Part shown: in pieces, positions 15,628 through 23,895 of the stretch
How the letters are laid out: each line of letters opens with the position of its first letter
Numbering within the stretch: position 1 is the stretch's first letter
Assembly (NCBI GenBank): GCA_913060665.1
Contig: CAJXUY010000022.1
Location: forward strand, 1-64,000
Direction of reading: 5' to 3'
Length of the DNA: 64,000 nt
Source: an uncultured Oleiphilaceae bacterium
GTDB taxonomy: Bacteria; Pseudomonadota; Gammaproteobacteria; Pseudomonadales; Oleiphilaceae
Program-made: the position numbers and the translations under genes
Notes under the pieces: generated by a model
Database searches by the model: none
What the model saw: the letters and a program-made list of their open reading frames with translations, nothing else
What the model was told of the DNA's origin: nothing

Positions 15628-17919
15628 GCAACAAAACTACTGATTAGGCCACAGCCGTTTCCAGAAGAGTCAATACATAGTTGGTTGGCAAGAATTACGG
15701 AAAGCAATGCGTTCAGAAACCGATGGCGCATATTGGTACTCGCCAGAGCTATCGGTCTGAGTCGAAGGGCATCGGGTGCGCCGTTATTCGACGATGACCA
15801 ACTTGGTCGCATTTCGCGATTGTTGGGGTGTAGCCCTGAGTATATAAAAGGACTGGTTTGGGATGAGCTTCGTGGCTCTGACTCAGACAAAATTTTTTCT
15901 AGGCAATTCTTGTTTACGCGCCACGGTAAGATATGTCCAATGTGTTTAGGAGAGAAAGGTTATTGGGCAAAAAACTGGCAGCTCTTGCCAGTTACCTGTT
16001 GTATTGACCATGGTTTGAGGTTGGTGAGTTCCTGCAAATGTGGCGCGTCAATAGACACTTACCCATTCTCAGTGAATAAGTGTGCCTGTGGCAGACGTCT
16101 ATCTAAGTTAAGGAGAATCGACGCTACCTCTTATGAAATTAAAATTGTTTCCTTTCTTGATAGCGCCATGAGTGCTGAATCATCTTGTTTATTGCTTAAC
16201 AGGCTTTATGAGCTTCAGTTTTGTCTTTGGTATTGGTACCAGAGTGTAAGGAACCATGATGAACTGTTAATTCAGTCTTGGAATCAACGGCGAGTCGTTA
16301 GTGGTTGTAAGTATGTCGGTACATTAATCGAAAATGACATCATTAATATTGAGCCTCTAATGAGGCGGTATGTTGAATCTCAAGGGAGACGCGAAGTTAG
16401 ATTTCGTTCTATTCTGGGTGATTGTCATGATTATGTGAAGCGAATGGTTGAGTCTGGGTATACGGGGGATTTTTATAATCAGCTAACTGTATTTGAAGAG
16501 GGTGGATGGCATGGATCAAAGCTTCTGCGAAGGTCGAGATATGGCGAAAGCTCTTTGTTAAAAACCATCAAGGAAACTGCTCGAGATTATGAGAGCAAAC
16601 CAACTAATATTGAAAGGGTTGTTGAATACGAAAATTTAGATGTGGTTCAGAAGAACCAGCGAATCCGGTTGGTCGATGCAAGTGATGACGGTCTTCTGAC
16701 AGAAAGTGTTGGTTCATGGCTGTCACTTGATCAAGCAGCCAAGCTTACGGGTATATCTAAAAACTGGGTGCAGCAGCTTGTTGAGGCAAAACTGCTGGAT
16801 GGTAGGAAGCGGCTCCATCAAAGAGATTGGTTGATACAGAAGAAGTCTTGTTATTCGTTGAATGAAAAGCTCAAGATGGGAGCGTCTTCAGATGACATAA
16901 GATGTGTCCCTTTGAGAACTTTGCAGTTGTTTCCAGAGCAAGCTTTCTCCAAAGTTATATACAAGTGCCTAGAGGGAAGCATCGTTTATAAGTTTCACAG
17001 CAATGTCGGCCCACTAGGCAATCTTGTGATCGAGAGGCAATACCTTCAAGCGCTTGAATCACTTGAAAAAAGAGAGTTGCGTTCGGCGAAAGAAACTTCG
17101 GAATTCTTAAATATCAATCTGAATGCTCTCTATTATTTGATCAAGAAACGTTACATCACGTCAAGTTCCCGTTGTTGTAGAAATAGGAATGTATACGGGT
17201 TTTCTGACGTAGATATTGATAACTTTCGGGATAGATATTGCTTTCATATAGCGGCAAAAGAGTTTCTTTTATCTAGCGGTAGGGAAGACCTCATACCTTC
17301 TTTAAAAGCAGTCAATTCTAGATGTACACACCGCAGTAGAATCCGCATATATAAGTGGCAATATATCAAAACTCTGGTGAGTCGACTAAAGCAGCATAGC
17401 AAACCAAGCTTGTTGTATGGGCTGAACGCTGCAGCTCAATACGTGGGTGTAACGGTTAATAAATTGCGTTTATTAACGCGAGACGAATGGATCCTCCCAT
17501 ACACGCACCCGGGGCATCATTCAAAGAGTTTGCCTGGCATTCAATTTACAGTGGCCGATTTAAACCGACTAAAAGCACTGCTCGAAAATTACCCGGAAAT
17601 GATGCCCTTGAGAGCTGCATCTAGACAACTCGGCTACGACCGCTCCCATGTAAGAAAACAATTTGTCCTGTCTGGCTATCTGCGCTCGACATCTGTTCCT
17701 GAATGCCCAGGAGAAATTCTCTGTTTTAAGAAAGAAGTGTTTGCACTTAAGCGGATAATTGCGAGAACGGTGACAGGTCCTCAGTTAGCGTCATTGCTCG
17801 GTGTAACAAGAAACACCGTTTATAAATGGATGCGTGCAGGTAAATTGGTTCCAATAATTTCACCGACTGATGAAGGCTTTGGTAACTACCGTTATTCCAT
17901 CCCGAATAAAGGCCGATAG
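15625..17919 (+). CDS. tnsD: TniQ/TnsD-like target selector with five HTH-like modules
   Basis: 764 residues from ATG 15625 (a TTG at 15616 would add three). N-terminus: TniQ domain RPQPFPEESIHSWLARI, zinc ligands CPMC (104, 107), CCIDH (125-129), then CKC and CACG. The C-terminal half carries five excisionase/MerR-like HTH segments at about 366-392, 485-512, 597-624, 661-687 and 717-742, with patterns such as AAKLTGISKNWVQQLVEAKLL and LASLLGVTRNTVYKWMRAGKL. TnsD proteins bind a chromosomal attachment sequence and recruit TnsC; the HTH array would read the target. It is transcribed apart from tnsABC. Confidence 0.9.
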   Translation: MATKLLIRPQPFPEESIHSWLARITESNAFRNRWRILVLARAIGLSRRASGAPLFDDDQLGRISRLLGCSPEYIKGLVWDELRGSDSDKIFSRQFLFTRHGKICPMCLGEKGYWAKNWQLLPVTCCIDHGLRLVSSCKCGASIDTYPFSVNKCACGRRLSKLRRIDATSYEIKIVSFLDSAMSAESSCLLLNRLYELQFCLWYWYQSVRNHDELLIQSWNQRRVVSGCKYVGTLIENDIINIEPLMRRYVESQGRREVRFRSILGDCHDYVKRMVESGYTGDFYNQLTVFEEGGWHGSKLLRRSRYGESSLLKTIKETARDYESKPTNIERVVEYENLDVVQKNQRIRLVDASDDGLLTESVGSWLSLDQAAKLTGISKNWVQQLVEAKLLDGRKRLHQRDWLIQKKSCYSLNEKLKMGASSDDIRCVPLRTLQLFPEQAFSKVIYKCLEGSIVYKFHSNVGPLGNLVIERQYLQALESLEKRELRSAKETSEFLNINLNALYYLIKKRYITSSSRCCRNRNVYGFSDVDIDNFRDRYCFHIAAKEFLLSSGREDLIPSLKAVNSRCTHRSRIRIYKWQYIKTLVSRLKQHSKPSLLYGLNAAAQYVGVTVNKLRLLTRDEWILPYTHPGHHSKSLPGIQFTVADLNRLKALLENYPEMMPLRAASRQLGYDRSHVRKQFVLSGYLRSTSVPECPGEILCFKKEVFALKRIIARTVTGPQLASLLGVTRNTVYKWMRAGKLVPIISPTDEGFGNYRYSIPNKGR

Positions 17920-17971
17920 TGCCAAGTATTAATTTCAATCTAAGCGTATGCTTTACTTACAGGAGCTGAGT

Positions 17972-18532
17972 ATGGGTGTTTCAATTTATGTTGGGTTCTA
18001 TGCTTCATGTTTAAAATATGACCCGGATATTGCGGTAACCCTCGAACAACAATTCAAGGCAATGAATACGGTTCTGGTTGAGCAGGGAGTTTCTACGCAT
18101 ACTGAGCCTACAGCCATTGTAGATATGAAAAATCGAGCGGCTAGCAATGACTTTAGCTACGGCAAGATATTTCAGCTACGCCAACTCTACACAGACACAA
18201 TGGATGGTCATTCTTCTGAAAGTCATCTAGTTTGTCATTCTGATTTCGATGGCTTTTATTTGCCGGTTGAGTTTCATAATGTGAGCAACGACAAGCGAAT
18301 ACAGGGTACTTTTCTTGGCTCAAGCTACGAGCTGATGAAGGAATTAGTCTCACTGGCTCCTGAGCTTGGTATAAGTCTAAGAGATGGAATCCTATGTGAT
18401 GAGGAAGCTGCAGAAGTCAACGCTAGAGCATGGTCAAGCGATAGACATAGTGACGAGCTAATGGCGTGGATAGCTTTGTTTGAAGCGGCCAGATTGAGTA
18501 TTGAGCATAAATCTGCAATAGTCTTTCGCTAA
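17972..18532 (+). CDS. unknown protein, only cargo gene of the Tn7-like element
   Basis: 186 residues from ATG 17972, which has AGGAG at 17961-17965; an upstream in-frame start at 17948 is weaker. It begins MGVSIYVGFYASCLK and contains VCHSDFDGFYLPVEF near the middle. The composition is soluble, with no signal peptide or membrane helix. I do not recognise the family. It lies between the target-selector gene and the right end, a position where Tn7-like elements keep cargo or an accessory target factor. With no other cargo present, an accessory or immunity role is as likely as a defence role. Confidence 0.75.
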   Translation: MGVSIYVGFYASCLKYDPDIAVTLEQQFKAMNTVLVEQGVSTHTEPTAIVDMKNRAASNDFSYGKIFQLRQLYTDTMDGHSSESHLVCHSDFDGFYLPVEFHNVSNDKRIQGTFLGSSYELMKELVSLAPELGISLRDGILCDEEAAEVNARAWSSDRHSDELMAWIALFEAARLSIEHKSAIVFR

Positions 18533-18711
18533 ACACCTGCTAGTCTTTTGTAGACGGTTCGTATTGATCCGTGTATTTTTATTATCAGTAACATAGAATC
18601 CTTGCTTACTAGCAAATCGTATATCTGTTAAAAACTGTCTCAGATATTTTGCTCTCGAACAGGCTTAAAATGGAGTGCTTTGTATCCTGTTGATTTTAAA
18701 GGAAAATAAAA

Positions 18712-18842
18712 TGCGACATTTTGAGCGAAACAAATAGGATTTTACGACAAAATTAACAAAACACACGCGACAGCTCTAAGAAACGAAAACAACGCAATGC
18801 GGGTTGTAGAGCTGTTTTTACGACAACTTAAACGAAACGGCA
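18712..18842. repeat. right end of Tn7-like element with four TnsB-type sites
   Basis: On the plus strand the pattern TRCGACA-N7-CRAAAC occurs at 18712-18731, 18743-18762 and 18819-18838, with a variant (N6, AGAAAC) at 18766-18784. All point the same way, as TnsB sites do at one end. No such site occurs upstream of tnsA. The last site ends 70 bases before the thioesterase start. Confidence 0.75.
18770..18820 (+). terminator. hairpin with T-run inside the transposon end
   Basis: ACAGCTCTA (18770-18778) pairs exactly with TAGAGCTGT (18807-18815), with CAAC/GTTG pairing inside the loop and TTTTTA following. It could terminate transcription leaving the element. Confidence 0.5.
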
Positions 18843-18907
18843 TATGTGTTCTTCAGCTTGATGTATTTAGACTCAATGTCCTTGATACCTGTTTGCGGAA
18901 CTACAGA

Positions 18908-19360
18908 ATGAACGAACCAATAATAGAATGGCAGTGGCCCAATCCGTTTTTAAATGAGATTACTGTTAAATCAGAACATACCGACCGGCTAGGGCATACC
19001 AACAATGTTCGCTACCTCGAGTGGCTTGAGGGTATAGCTTGGAACCATATCGAAGCACTCGGGTGTGGGTGGGATGTAAAAGAGTCGCTGGGTAAAGCGA
19101 TGGTGATTATTCGTACTGAAATAGATTACTTATCGGCCTCTTATGAAGGGGATGAACTTCTACTGGGTACCTGGGTTACATCGAGTGATATGAGGCTACA
19201 ATCCACTCGTCATTTTCAATTGGTGAACAGGTTAACCGGTAAAACGATATTGAAGGCGAAAATGGATTTCGCCTGTATCTCTCTTAAAACAGGAAGGCCG
19301 TCAAAAATGCCTGAAGAGTTTGTCGTTGCTCATGAAAAGGCATTAAAGGCATCACTTTAA
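18908..19360 (+). CDS. hotdog-fold acyl-CoA thioesterase
   Basis: 150 residues from the ATG at 18908. An upstream in-frame ATG at 18797 would begin inside the transposon end and is rejected. The 4-hydroxybenzoyl-CoA-thioesterase-like motif HTDRLGHTNNVRYLEWLE carries the likely catalytic aspartate. It hydrolyses an acyl-CoA in the cytoplasm; the substrate cannot be told. The Tn7-like element ends about 65 bases upstream, so its native promoter is probably displaced. Confidence 0.88.
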   Translation: MNEPIIEWQWPNPFLNEITVKSEHTDRLGHTNNVRYLEWLEGIAWNHIEALGCGWDVKESLGKAMVIIRTEIDYLSASYEGDELLLGTWVTSSDMRLQSTRHFQLVNRLTGKTILKAKMDFACISLKTGRPSKMPEEFVVAHEKALKASL

Positions 19361-19395
19361 CGTTAGAAAACTGCGCCACTTTTGCGCGATGTTTG

Positions 19396-21186
19396 TTAAT
19401 GAAACTGCTTAAACTGCAGTTGAACTAACCTCTGGTACAGCTCACTATTATCCATTAATCGTTGATGATTGCCTATATCCATCAACCGGCCATTCTCCAG
19501 CACCGCAATTTTATCGGCATGCTGAATAGTGGATAGTCGATGAGCGATGATCAAGGTGGTGCGACCTTTCATCAACTCATGAAGTGCTTGCTGAACATGG
19601 TGTTCACTCTCACTATCCAGTGCGCTGGTCGCTTCGTCTAATAATAGTATTTTAGGATCTTTTAGTATCGCTCTTGCAATGGCGATACGTTGCCGTTGGC
19701 CTCCGGATAAGCGAACGCCTCGTTCACCTAAGAAGCTTTTATAGCCTTCTGGAAGCTTCAGAATAAACTCATGGGCATGGGCTTTTTTGGCTGCTTCTAT
19801 TACCTCTTCGTCGCTCGCCTTTGGGTTTCCATAGCGAATGTTGTGAAATACATCATGGCTAAATAGGGCAGGCTGCTGAGGAACGAGCGCCATCTGTTTG
19901 CGGAGGTCGTCTGGGTCTATTTGACGTATATCGGTTCCCCCCAGACAAATGAGACCTGATTGAGGGTCGTAAAAACGCTGCATTAATTCAAATAGGGTTG
20001 TTTTACCGGCGCCAGAAGGCCCCACCAGTGCGAGGACTTTACCTTGTTCTGCGACTAGCGATAGCGATTCGGTAGCCGGTTGGTTTGGGCGAGATGGGTA
20101 ATGGAAGGTAACATTCTTAAATTTAACTTCAGGCCTGAGCGTGGAGCTTGAAACTGTGTTGCTAACGGGACGCCGTATATGGCTTTTTTCATGGAGTATT
20201 TCTACTAACCTTTCTGTCGCACCTGCCGCTTGTTGGAGTTGCCCGAATACTTCGGATATTGTTGCTAAAGAGGAACCGACTAAAATAGCATAGAATACAA
20301 AGGCGGCTAAATCTCCTCCGCTCATGACGCCTGATATTACATCACTGCCACCGACCCAAAGCATGCCGGTAATCGCACTGAATACGATAAGGATGACGCC
20401 TGCTATTAACGTAGCGCGCTGTCGTATTCTGTTTTTTCCGATGGAGAAGGACTTTTCAACTTCATTAGAAAACGAACGTCTTTCTTCGGTTTCTCGGGTA
20501 TAGCTTTGTACTGTTTTAATATGTTCAATGGCTTCTCCGGCATAGCTACCCACATCCGCCATTGAGTCTTGACTCTTACGAGAAAGCGCTCTTACTCGCC
20601 GACCATAAACAAGTAAAGGCACCAGTATAAAAGGAACAGATGCCATTACGATTAGCGTTAGCTTAATATTAGTAGCAAATAGCATGGCTAATGCACCTAG
20701 GAACATCAGAGCACTTCGCATAGCCATCGAAAATGATGACCCAATAATGTTTTGCAGCAGCGTGGTATCGGTCGTAATGCGCGACATAATATCGCCGCTT
20801 CCATGGGTTTCGAAGTAACTAGGGTGAAGGGTAATTACGTGATTAAATACAGCTAAACGAATATCGGCACTAACCCGTTCACCCAGCCAAGAGACCAAAT
20901 AGAAGCGAAAAAATGTACCGCTGGCAATCAGTACCGTAATGCCAAGTATAAAAAATACCGCCTGTTTTAGTTGTTCTTGAGACTGCTGTGCAAACCCGTC
21001 GTCGATCAGTAGTCGAACGCCTTGGCCTATCGACAATGTTACTCCTGCCGTAAAGATAAGTGCTACGAACGCAGCGAAAACAATCCTTTTATAGGGTTTT
21101 ATAAAGCTGATAAGTTCGAATAAAACTGATAAACGCTTGTTATGTTTTTCTTCAGGGTGATGTTTGTTGTGTGTGTCGGGCTGCAT
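19396..21186 (-). CDS. MsbA-like ABC exporter (fused permease and ATPase)
   Basis: 596 residues from the ATG at 21186 (an in-frame ATG at 21234 would add 16). Six membrane helices form the N-terminal half (ABC transporter type 1 domain). The ATPase half has Walker A LVGPSGAGKTTLFEL, Q-loop VPQQPALFSHD, signature LSGGQRQRIAIARA, Walker B ILLLDEATSALDS and H-loop IIAHRLST. Half-transporters like this dimerise and export lipids or drugs. No neighbour points to a substrate. Confidence 0.92.
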   Translation of the reverse strand: MQPDTHNKHHPEEKHNKRLSVLFELISFIKPYKRIVFAAFVALIFTAGVTLSIGQGVRLLIDDGFAQQSQEQLKQAVFFILGITVLIASGTFFRFYLVSWLGERVSADIRLAVFNHVITLHPSYFETHGSGDIMSRITTDTTLLQNIIGSSFSMAMRSALMFLGALAMLFATNIKLTLIVMASVPFILVPLLVYGRRVRALSRKSQDSMADVGSYAGEAIEHIKTVQSYTRETEERRSFSNEVEKSFSIGKNRIRQRATLIAGVILIVFSAITGMLWVGGSDVISGVMSGGDLAAFVFYAILVGSSLATISEVFGQLQQAAGATERLVEILHEKSHIRRPVSNTVSSSTLRPEVKFKNVTFHYPSRPNQPATESLSLVAEQGKVLALVGPSGAGKTTLFELMQRFYDPQSGLICLGGTDIRQIDPDDLRKQMALVPQQPALFSHDVFHNIRYGNPKASDEEVIEAAKKAHAHEFILKLPEGYKSFLGERGVRLSGGQRQRIAIARAILKDPKILLLDEATSALDSESEHHVQQALHELMKGRTTLIIAHRLSTIQHADKIAVLENGRLMDIGNHQRLMDNSELYQRLVQLQFKQFH

Positions 21187-21452
21187 GATTTTCCTAAAGG
21201 TATCCGCGTGTTCTAGCGCAATATTTGGCATCATTAATGTGGGAGTAATGAGGTGGACTACTGCTTAGTGTTGGGGTGGTTTTATCAAAAACAAGTAAAA
21301 CAACGCCAACTCAACCTATGACTACTGAATGCTATTGAGCGCTTAAGATTAAATCAATTGCTATATTGCCCCGCTCGAGGTGTTTGGGAATTAGAGGATG
21401 CGGGTTTTAAAGAGTGGATTCTGCCCCGTTAGTTTTTTGAGCCGAAATACAG

Positions 21453-22274
21453 TTACTTCTTGTTCGTATCGTATATTTCTGCGTAACGCCCAGATTGTTT
21501 AAGCTGTCGTAGGCCGTTATTGAACTTATCTAATAACGCTTTACTTTTGTTGTCTTGGTTAAAAACTAAGTGCAACGGGTTAAATGATAAGGCTTTAGGG
21601 TGAATAGTAAATTGATTAAATGCGTCTGGTGTTTGTGAGCGGATGAGTTGTAGTCCAACTTCACGGTTGGCAGGGAAAACATCAATACGCTTGGTTAATA
21701 GCATATCAATAAGCGATTTTTCTTTATTAACTCGGAATACTTCAAAATCACCTTTCTTTTCACCTTTATCAAAGCCTTCGCTGTAGGCGTAGCCTAGGGC
21801 CGCGCCAATATAATAATCTTCAAGATCGCTTAATTGTTTCCAGTCGAATACAGTACTTTTAAGGTGGAAAAATACATTTTGGTTGTCGTAAATACCGTCA
21901 CTAAACAGAAACTCTTGCTCTCGATCCTTTGTTATCCGCCAGGCTGAGCTTGCTATCGCTCGACCGATCCTTAGTTCTTGCAACGCTCGTTTCCACGGAA
22001 AAAATTGAAATTCGACTTTAATTCCACTGATTGCAAACGCTTCGGAAATAACTGTAGAAATTGGCCCGCCCCCTATTTTTCTATTGGATATAAGGGGGGG
22101 CCACTCACCGGTGGTGACGATAATCGTTCGGGTTAATAGCGTTGGTTGGTTGGCAGAGCTTAGGTGAGAGGCTTTTTTTCCTGCATATAGATCCGGTGAG
22201 AACCAACAAAAAAGCGATATGATTAATATCGTCATAAATCTATGGGGTAATCTTAATGCCCTCTGTTTAATCAT
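21453..22274 (-). CDS. periplasmic substrate-binding protein, family 3
   Basis: 273 residues with an N-terminal signal peptide (LPHRFMTILIISLFCWFS, cleavage likely after about residue 31). The mature part follows the amino-acid-binding family 3 fold: GEWPPLISNRKIGGG, AFQFFPWKRAL-like segments and DVFPANREVGLQLI. No permease or ATPase gene is adjacent, so like many such marine proteins it may act alone or as a sensor. Substrate unknown. Confidence 0.85.
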   Translation of the reverse strand: MIKQRALRLPHRFMTILIISLFCWFSPDLYAGKKASHLSSANQPTLLTRTIIVTTGEWPPLISNRKIGGGPISTVISEAFAISGIKVEFQFFPWKRALQELRIGRAIASSAWRITKDREQEFLFSDGIYDNQNVFFHLKSTVFDWKQLSDLEDYYIGAALGYAYSEGFDKGEKKGDFEVFRVNKEKSLIDMLLTKRIDVFPANREVGLQLIRSQTPDAFNQFTIHPKALSFNPLHLVFNQDNKSKALLDKFNNGLRQLKQSGRYAEIYDTNKK

Positions 22275-22610
22275 AACTCTACTTGTTAGGTTTTCAGTGA
22301 TGTGATTACTGTAATTGCTTTGAGTATTACTTATCTCAGCGCAATTTTCTATCCGAGAGGGAATATTTAATCATAATTTACATTTCAGATAAGTCGATGA
22401 AATACTCAATGATGGTTGGTTATATCCAACGTTGTGCTCGTGTTCTGTGGATTACATACTGATTAACTTCTTGAAATAGTGCTTTAGCCCAGGTTTGGCA
22501 AGTATTTCGAGTAAGCGCTTGTTCATTACACATTGATGACAGCGTTTCTTTAATAACGCTAACAATCTATAATTTACACCATAAATTTATGAAGTTAGAC
22601 GGCCTTAAAC
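22275..22610. other. intergenic region, divergent promoters presumed
   Basis: 336 bases between two divergent genes. I see no gene, strong hairpin or recognisable operator. Confidence 0.4.
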
Positions 22611-22973
22611 ATGCGCAGAACGGATAAAAAGATAGATAATAATGTCAGGAAGGCGCTTACCATTGCCTGCGATACCGCTTTAGAGCATGTTCAAGGGTTT
22701 AAGTGGCTGACCCATACTGCAAAATATGACTGTTTTCCGGGCAGCTTGGTGGTTACCTGTGTGTTTGACACAGACGAGTCGTTAGATAAAGCTCGTGAGC
22801 AAGCGTTAGATACGTATTTTCGTAACCTTATTCAAGGCAGTCTGCTTAAGGTTGGTGTGAAGTTTAAACACGTACAGAAACAAGTGTGTTTTGATACTGA
22901 AGAAGCATGTGAAAGTCAGCATGGTGGTAACTGGAGTAAGCGTATTGCTGAGAGGTCTGTGATGATAAACTAA
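22611..22973 (+). CDS. conserved hypothetical protein, 120 aa
   Basis: A small soluble protein beginning MRRTDKKIDNNVRKALTIAC, with GFKWLTHTAKYDCFPGSLVV in the middle. It resembles a gammaproteobacterial family of unknown function that is sometimes annotated as Fis-like without good reason. No domain with a known activity is visible. It is monocistronic, with a hairpin-rich interval downstream. Confidence 0.8.
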   Translation: MRRTDKKIDNNVRKALTIACDTALEHVQGFKWLTHTAKYDCFPGSLVVTCVFDTDESLDKAREQALDTYFRNLIQGSLLKVGVKFKHVQKQVCFDTEEACESQHGGNWSKRIAERSVMIN

Positions 22974-23006
22974 TGCAGGTACTTTTCTAGGACGCGAATT
23001 TTAGGC

Positions 23007-23050
23007 AAAAAAAAAGCGATACATGATGCCGAACGTTGATCATGTACCGC
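23007..23050 (-). terminator. minus-strand terminator hairpin
   Basis: On the minus strand GCGGTACATGAT pairs with ATCATGTATCGC (11 of 12) around an 11-base loop and is followed by nine T. No protein gene lies upstream on that strand within 850 bases, so the transcript it ends may be a small RNA. Confidence 0.7.
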
Positions 23051-23221
23051 TATAGGATAGGGCGAATAATGTAGGATTGCCCTTATTGAAAATCTTCGAA
23101 TAAAACGACATAAACGGCCTGAAGGTTTAAGTCGTTTCACTCTTTTGAAAAGATGAGTTTATAGTACGGGTGAGGGGGGCGTAGTGTAATCGTCCGTAGG
23201 GCGTATTTTCTTTATTAAATA

Positions 23222-23288
23222 CAAAAAAAGCCCTGTTCAGTTTGCAAGTCTTCAAAAATATCCTCTGGAAGACCGTAAGGTTAAACAG
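23222..23288 (-). ncRNA. candidate small RNA 3' end with terminator
   Basis: On the minus strand a 21-base arm beginning CTGTT and ending GTCTTC faces GAAGAC through AACAG, leaving a symmetrical internal bulge, then GGCTTTTTTT. This looks like the 3' end of a minus-strand small RNA starting between about 23300 and 23400. No promoter is convincing. Confidence 0.4.
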
Positions 23289-23360
23289 ATGCGTAGAGAG
23301 CCGCGAAAAAAAATGAATACCGCAGCATAGGGTTTTAAGCAACCTGCTTTGCTCGTTAAC

Positions 23361-23397
23361 AAGCCGATGACAGTAATATTATCATTGGCTTTTTTTG
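23361..23397 (+). terminator. plus-strand terminator
   Basis: AAGCCGATGA pairs fully (one G-T) with TCATTGGCTT around an 11-base loop and is followed by seven T. It is 390 bases after the nearest plus-strand gene, so it may end a long 3' UTR or a separate small RNA. Confidence 0.7.
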
Positions 23398-23488
23398 TCA
23401 TGATGTTTATTTCTTACATATTTCTTCCTTATTTAGTCTGTAACCTTCAATGCATACAATTTTCTTACATGGTTAAAAGGAAGGGAAG

Positions 23489-23887
23489 ATGAAAACACTA
23501 ATAGGGTTAAATACGTTATTTATTAGTTTATTTATGTTAATTACACTTTTTTTGTATTCACAAGCTGGGCAGGCACAAACCTCTGGTTCACCTGAGCGAG
23601 AGGGGCGAAAAGGACCGGAACATTTGGTTGAACTTCTTAAGTTGTCAGAAGATCAAAGTGTGAGCTTTTTGAGTGTTATGGAACGGCAACATGAAAAAAG
23701 AATGGATGTACGAAAGCAAAACCAATCTTCGCGCGAACAAGAGAAAAATATGATGGATGCACTTCATGAGGAAACAATTCAGTTACTAGTGCCTATTTTG
23801 ACAGCTGAACAATTGACTCAATTTGAGGAAATAACCAAAAATCAGCGGCCTCCTCACCCTGAAAAAGAGACCAGAAACCTCAAATAG
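23489..23887 (+). CDS. small periplasmic protein, Spy/CpxP-like
   Basis: 132 residues with a signal peptide (hydrophobic 8-28, AQA-like cleavage near residue 32). The mature part is helical and highly charged, with HLVELLKLSEDQ near the start and LTAEQLTQFEE near the end, which match the LTxxQ repeats of Spy/CpxP-type envelope chaperones. SD AAGGAAGGG lies before the start. It probably binds unfolded envelope proteins or helps metal stress responses; no sensor kinase is adjacent. Confidence 0.7.
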   Translation: MKTLIGLNTLFISLFMLITLFLYSQAGQAQTSGSPEREGRKGPEHLVELLKLSEDQSVSFLSVMERQHEKRMDVRKQNQSSREQEKNMMDALHEETIQLLVPILTAEQLTQFEEITKNQRPPHPEKETRNLK

Positions 23888-23895
23888 TTTTTAGT

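Larger units (their letters stand above)
11040..18842 (+). mobile_element. Tn7-like transposon with two TniQ proteins and no CRISPR genes
   Basis: The span holds tnsA, a small gene, tnsB, tnsC, an antisense tniQ, a long tniQ/tnsD and one cargo gene. The right end is supported by four TnsB-type sites between 18712 and 18838; a tip at CA (18841-18842) is the best guess. The left boundary is only nominal: I set it at the region before tnsA and found no matching end repeats or target duplication there. The host genes on the two sides would be the HD protein and a thioesterase. Confidence 0.75.

Noticed and set aside
11040-18842. CRISPR-associated transposon
   Set aside because: No cas gene, no direct-repeat array and no guide-like spacer repeats were found in or next to the element.
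18797-18907. N-terminal extension of the thioesterase from an upstream ATG
   Set aside because: This stretch is the transposon end with a TnsB-type site; the family starts at the ATG at 18908.
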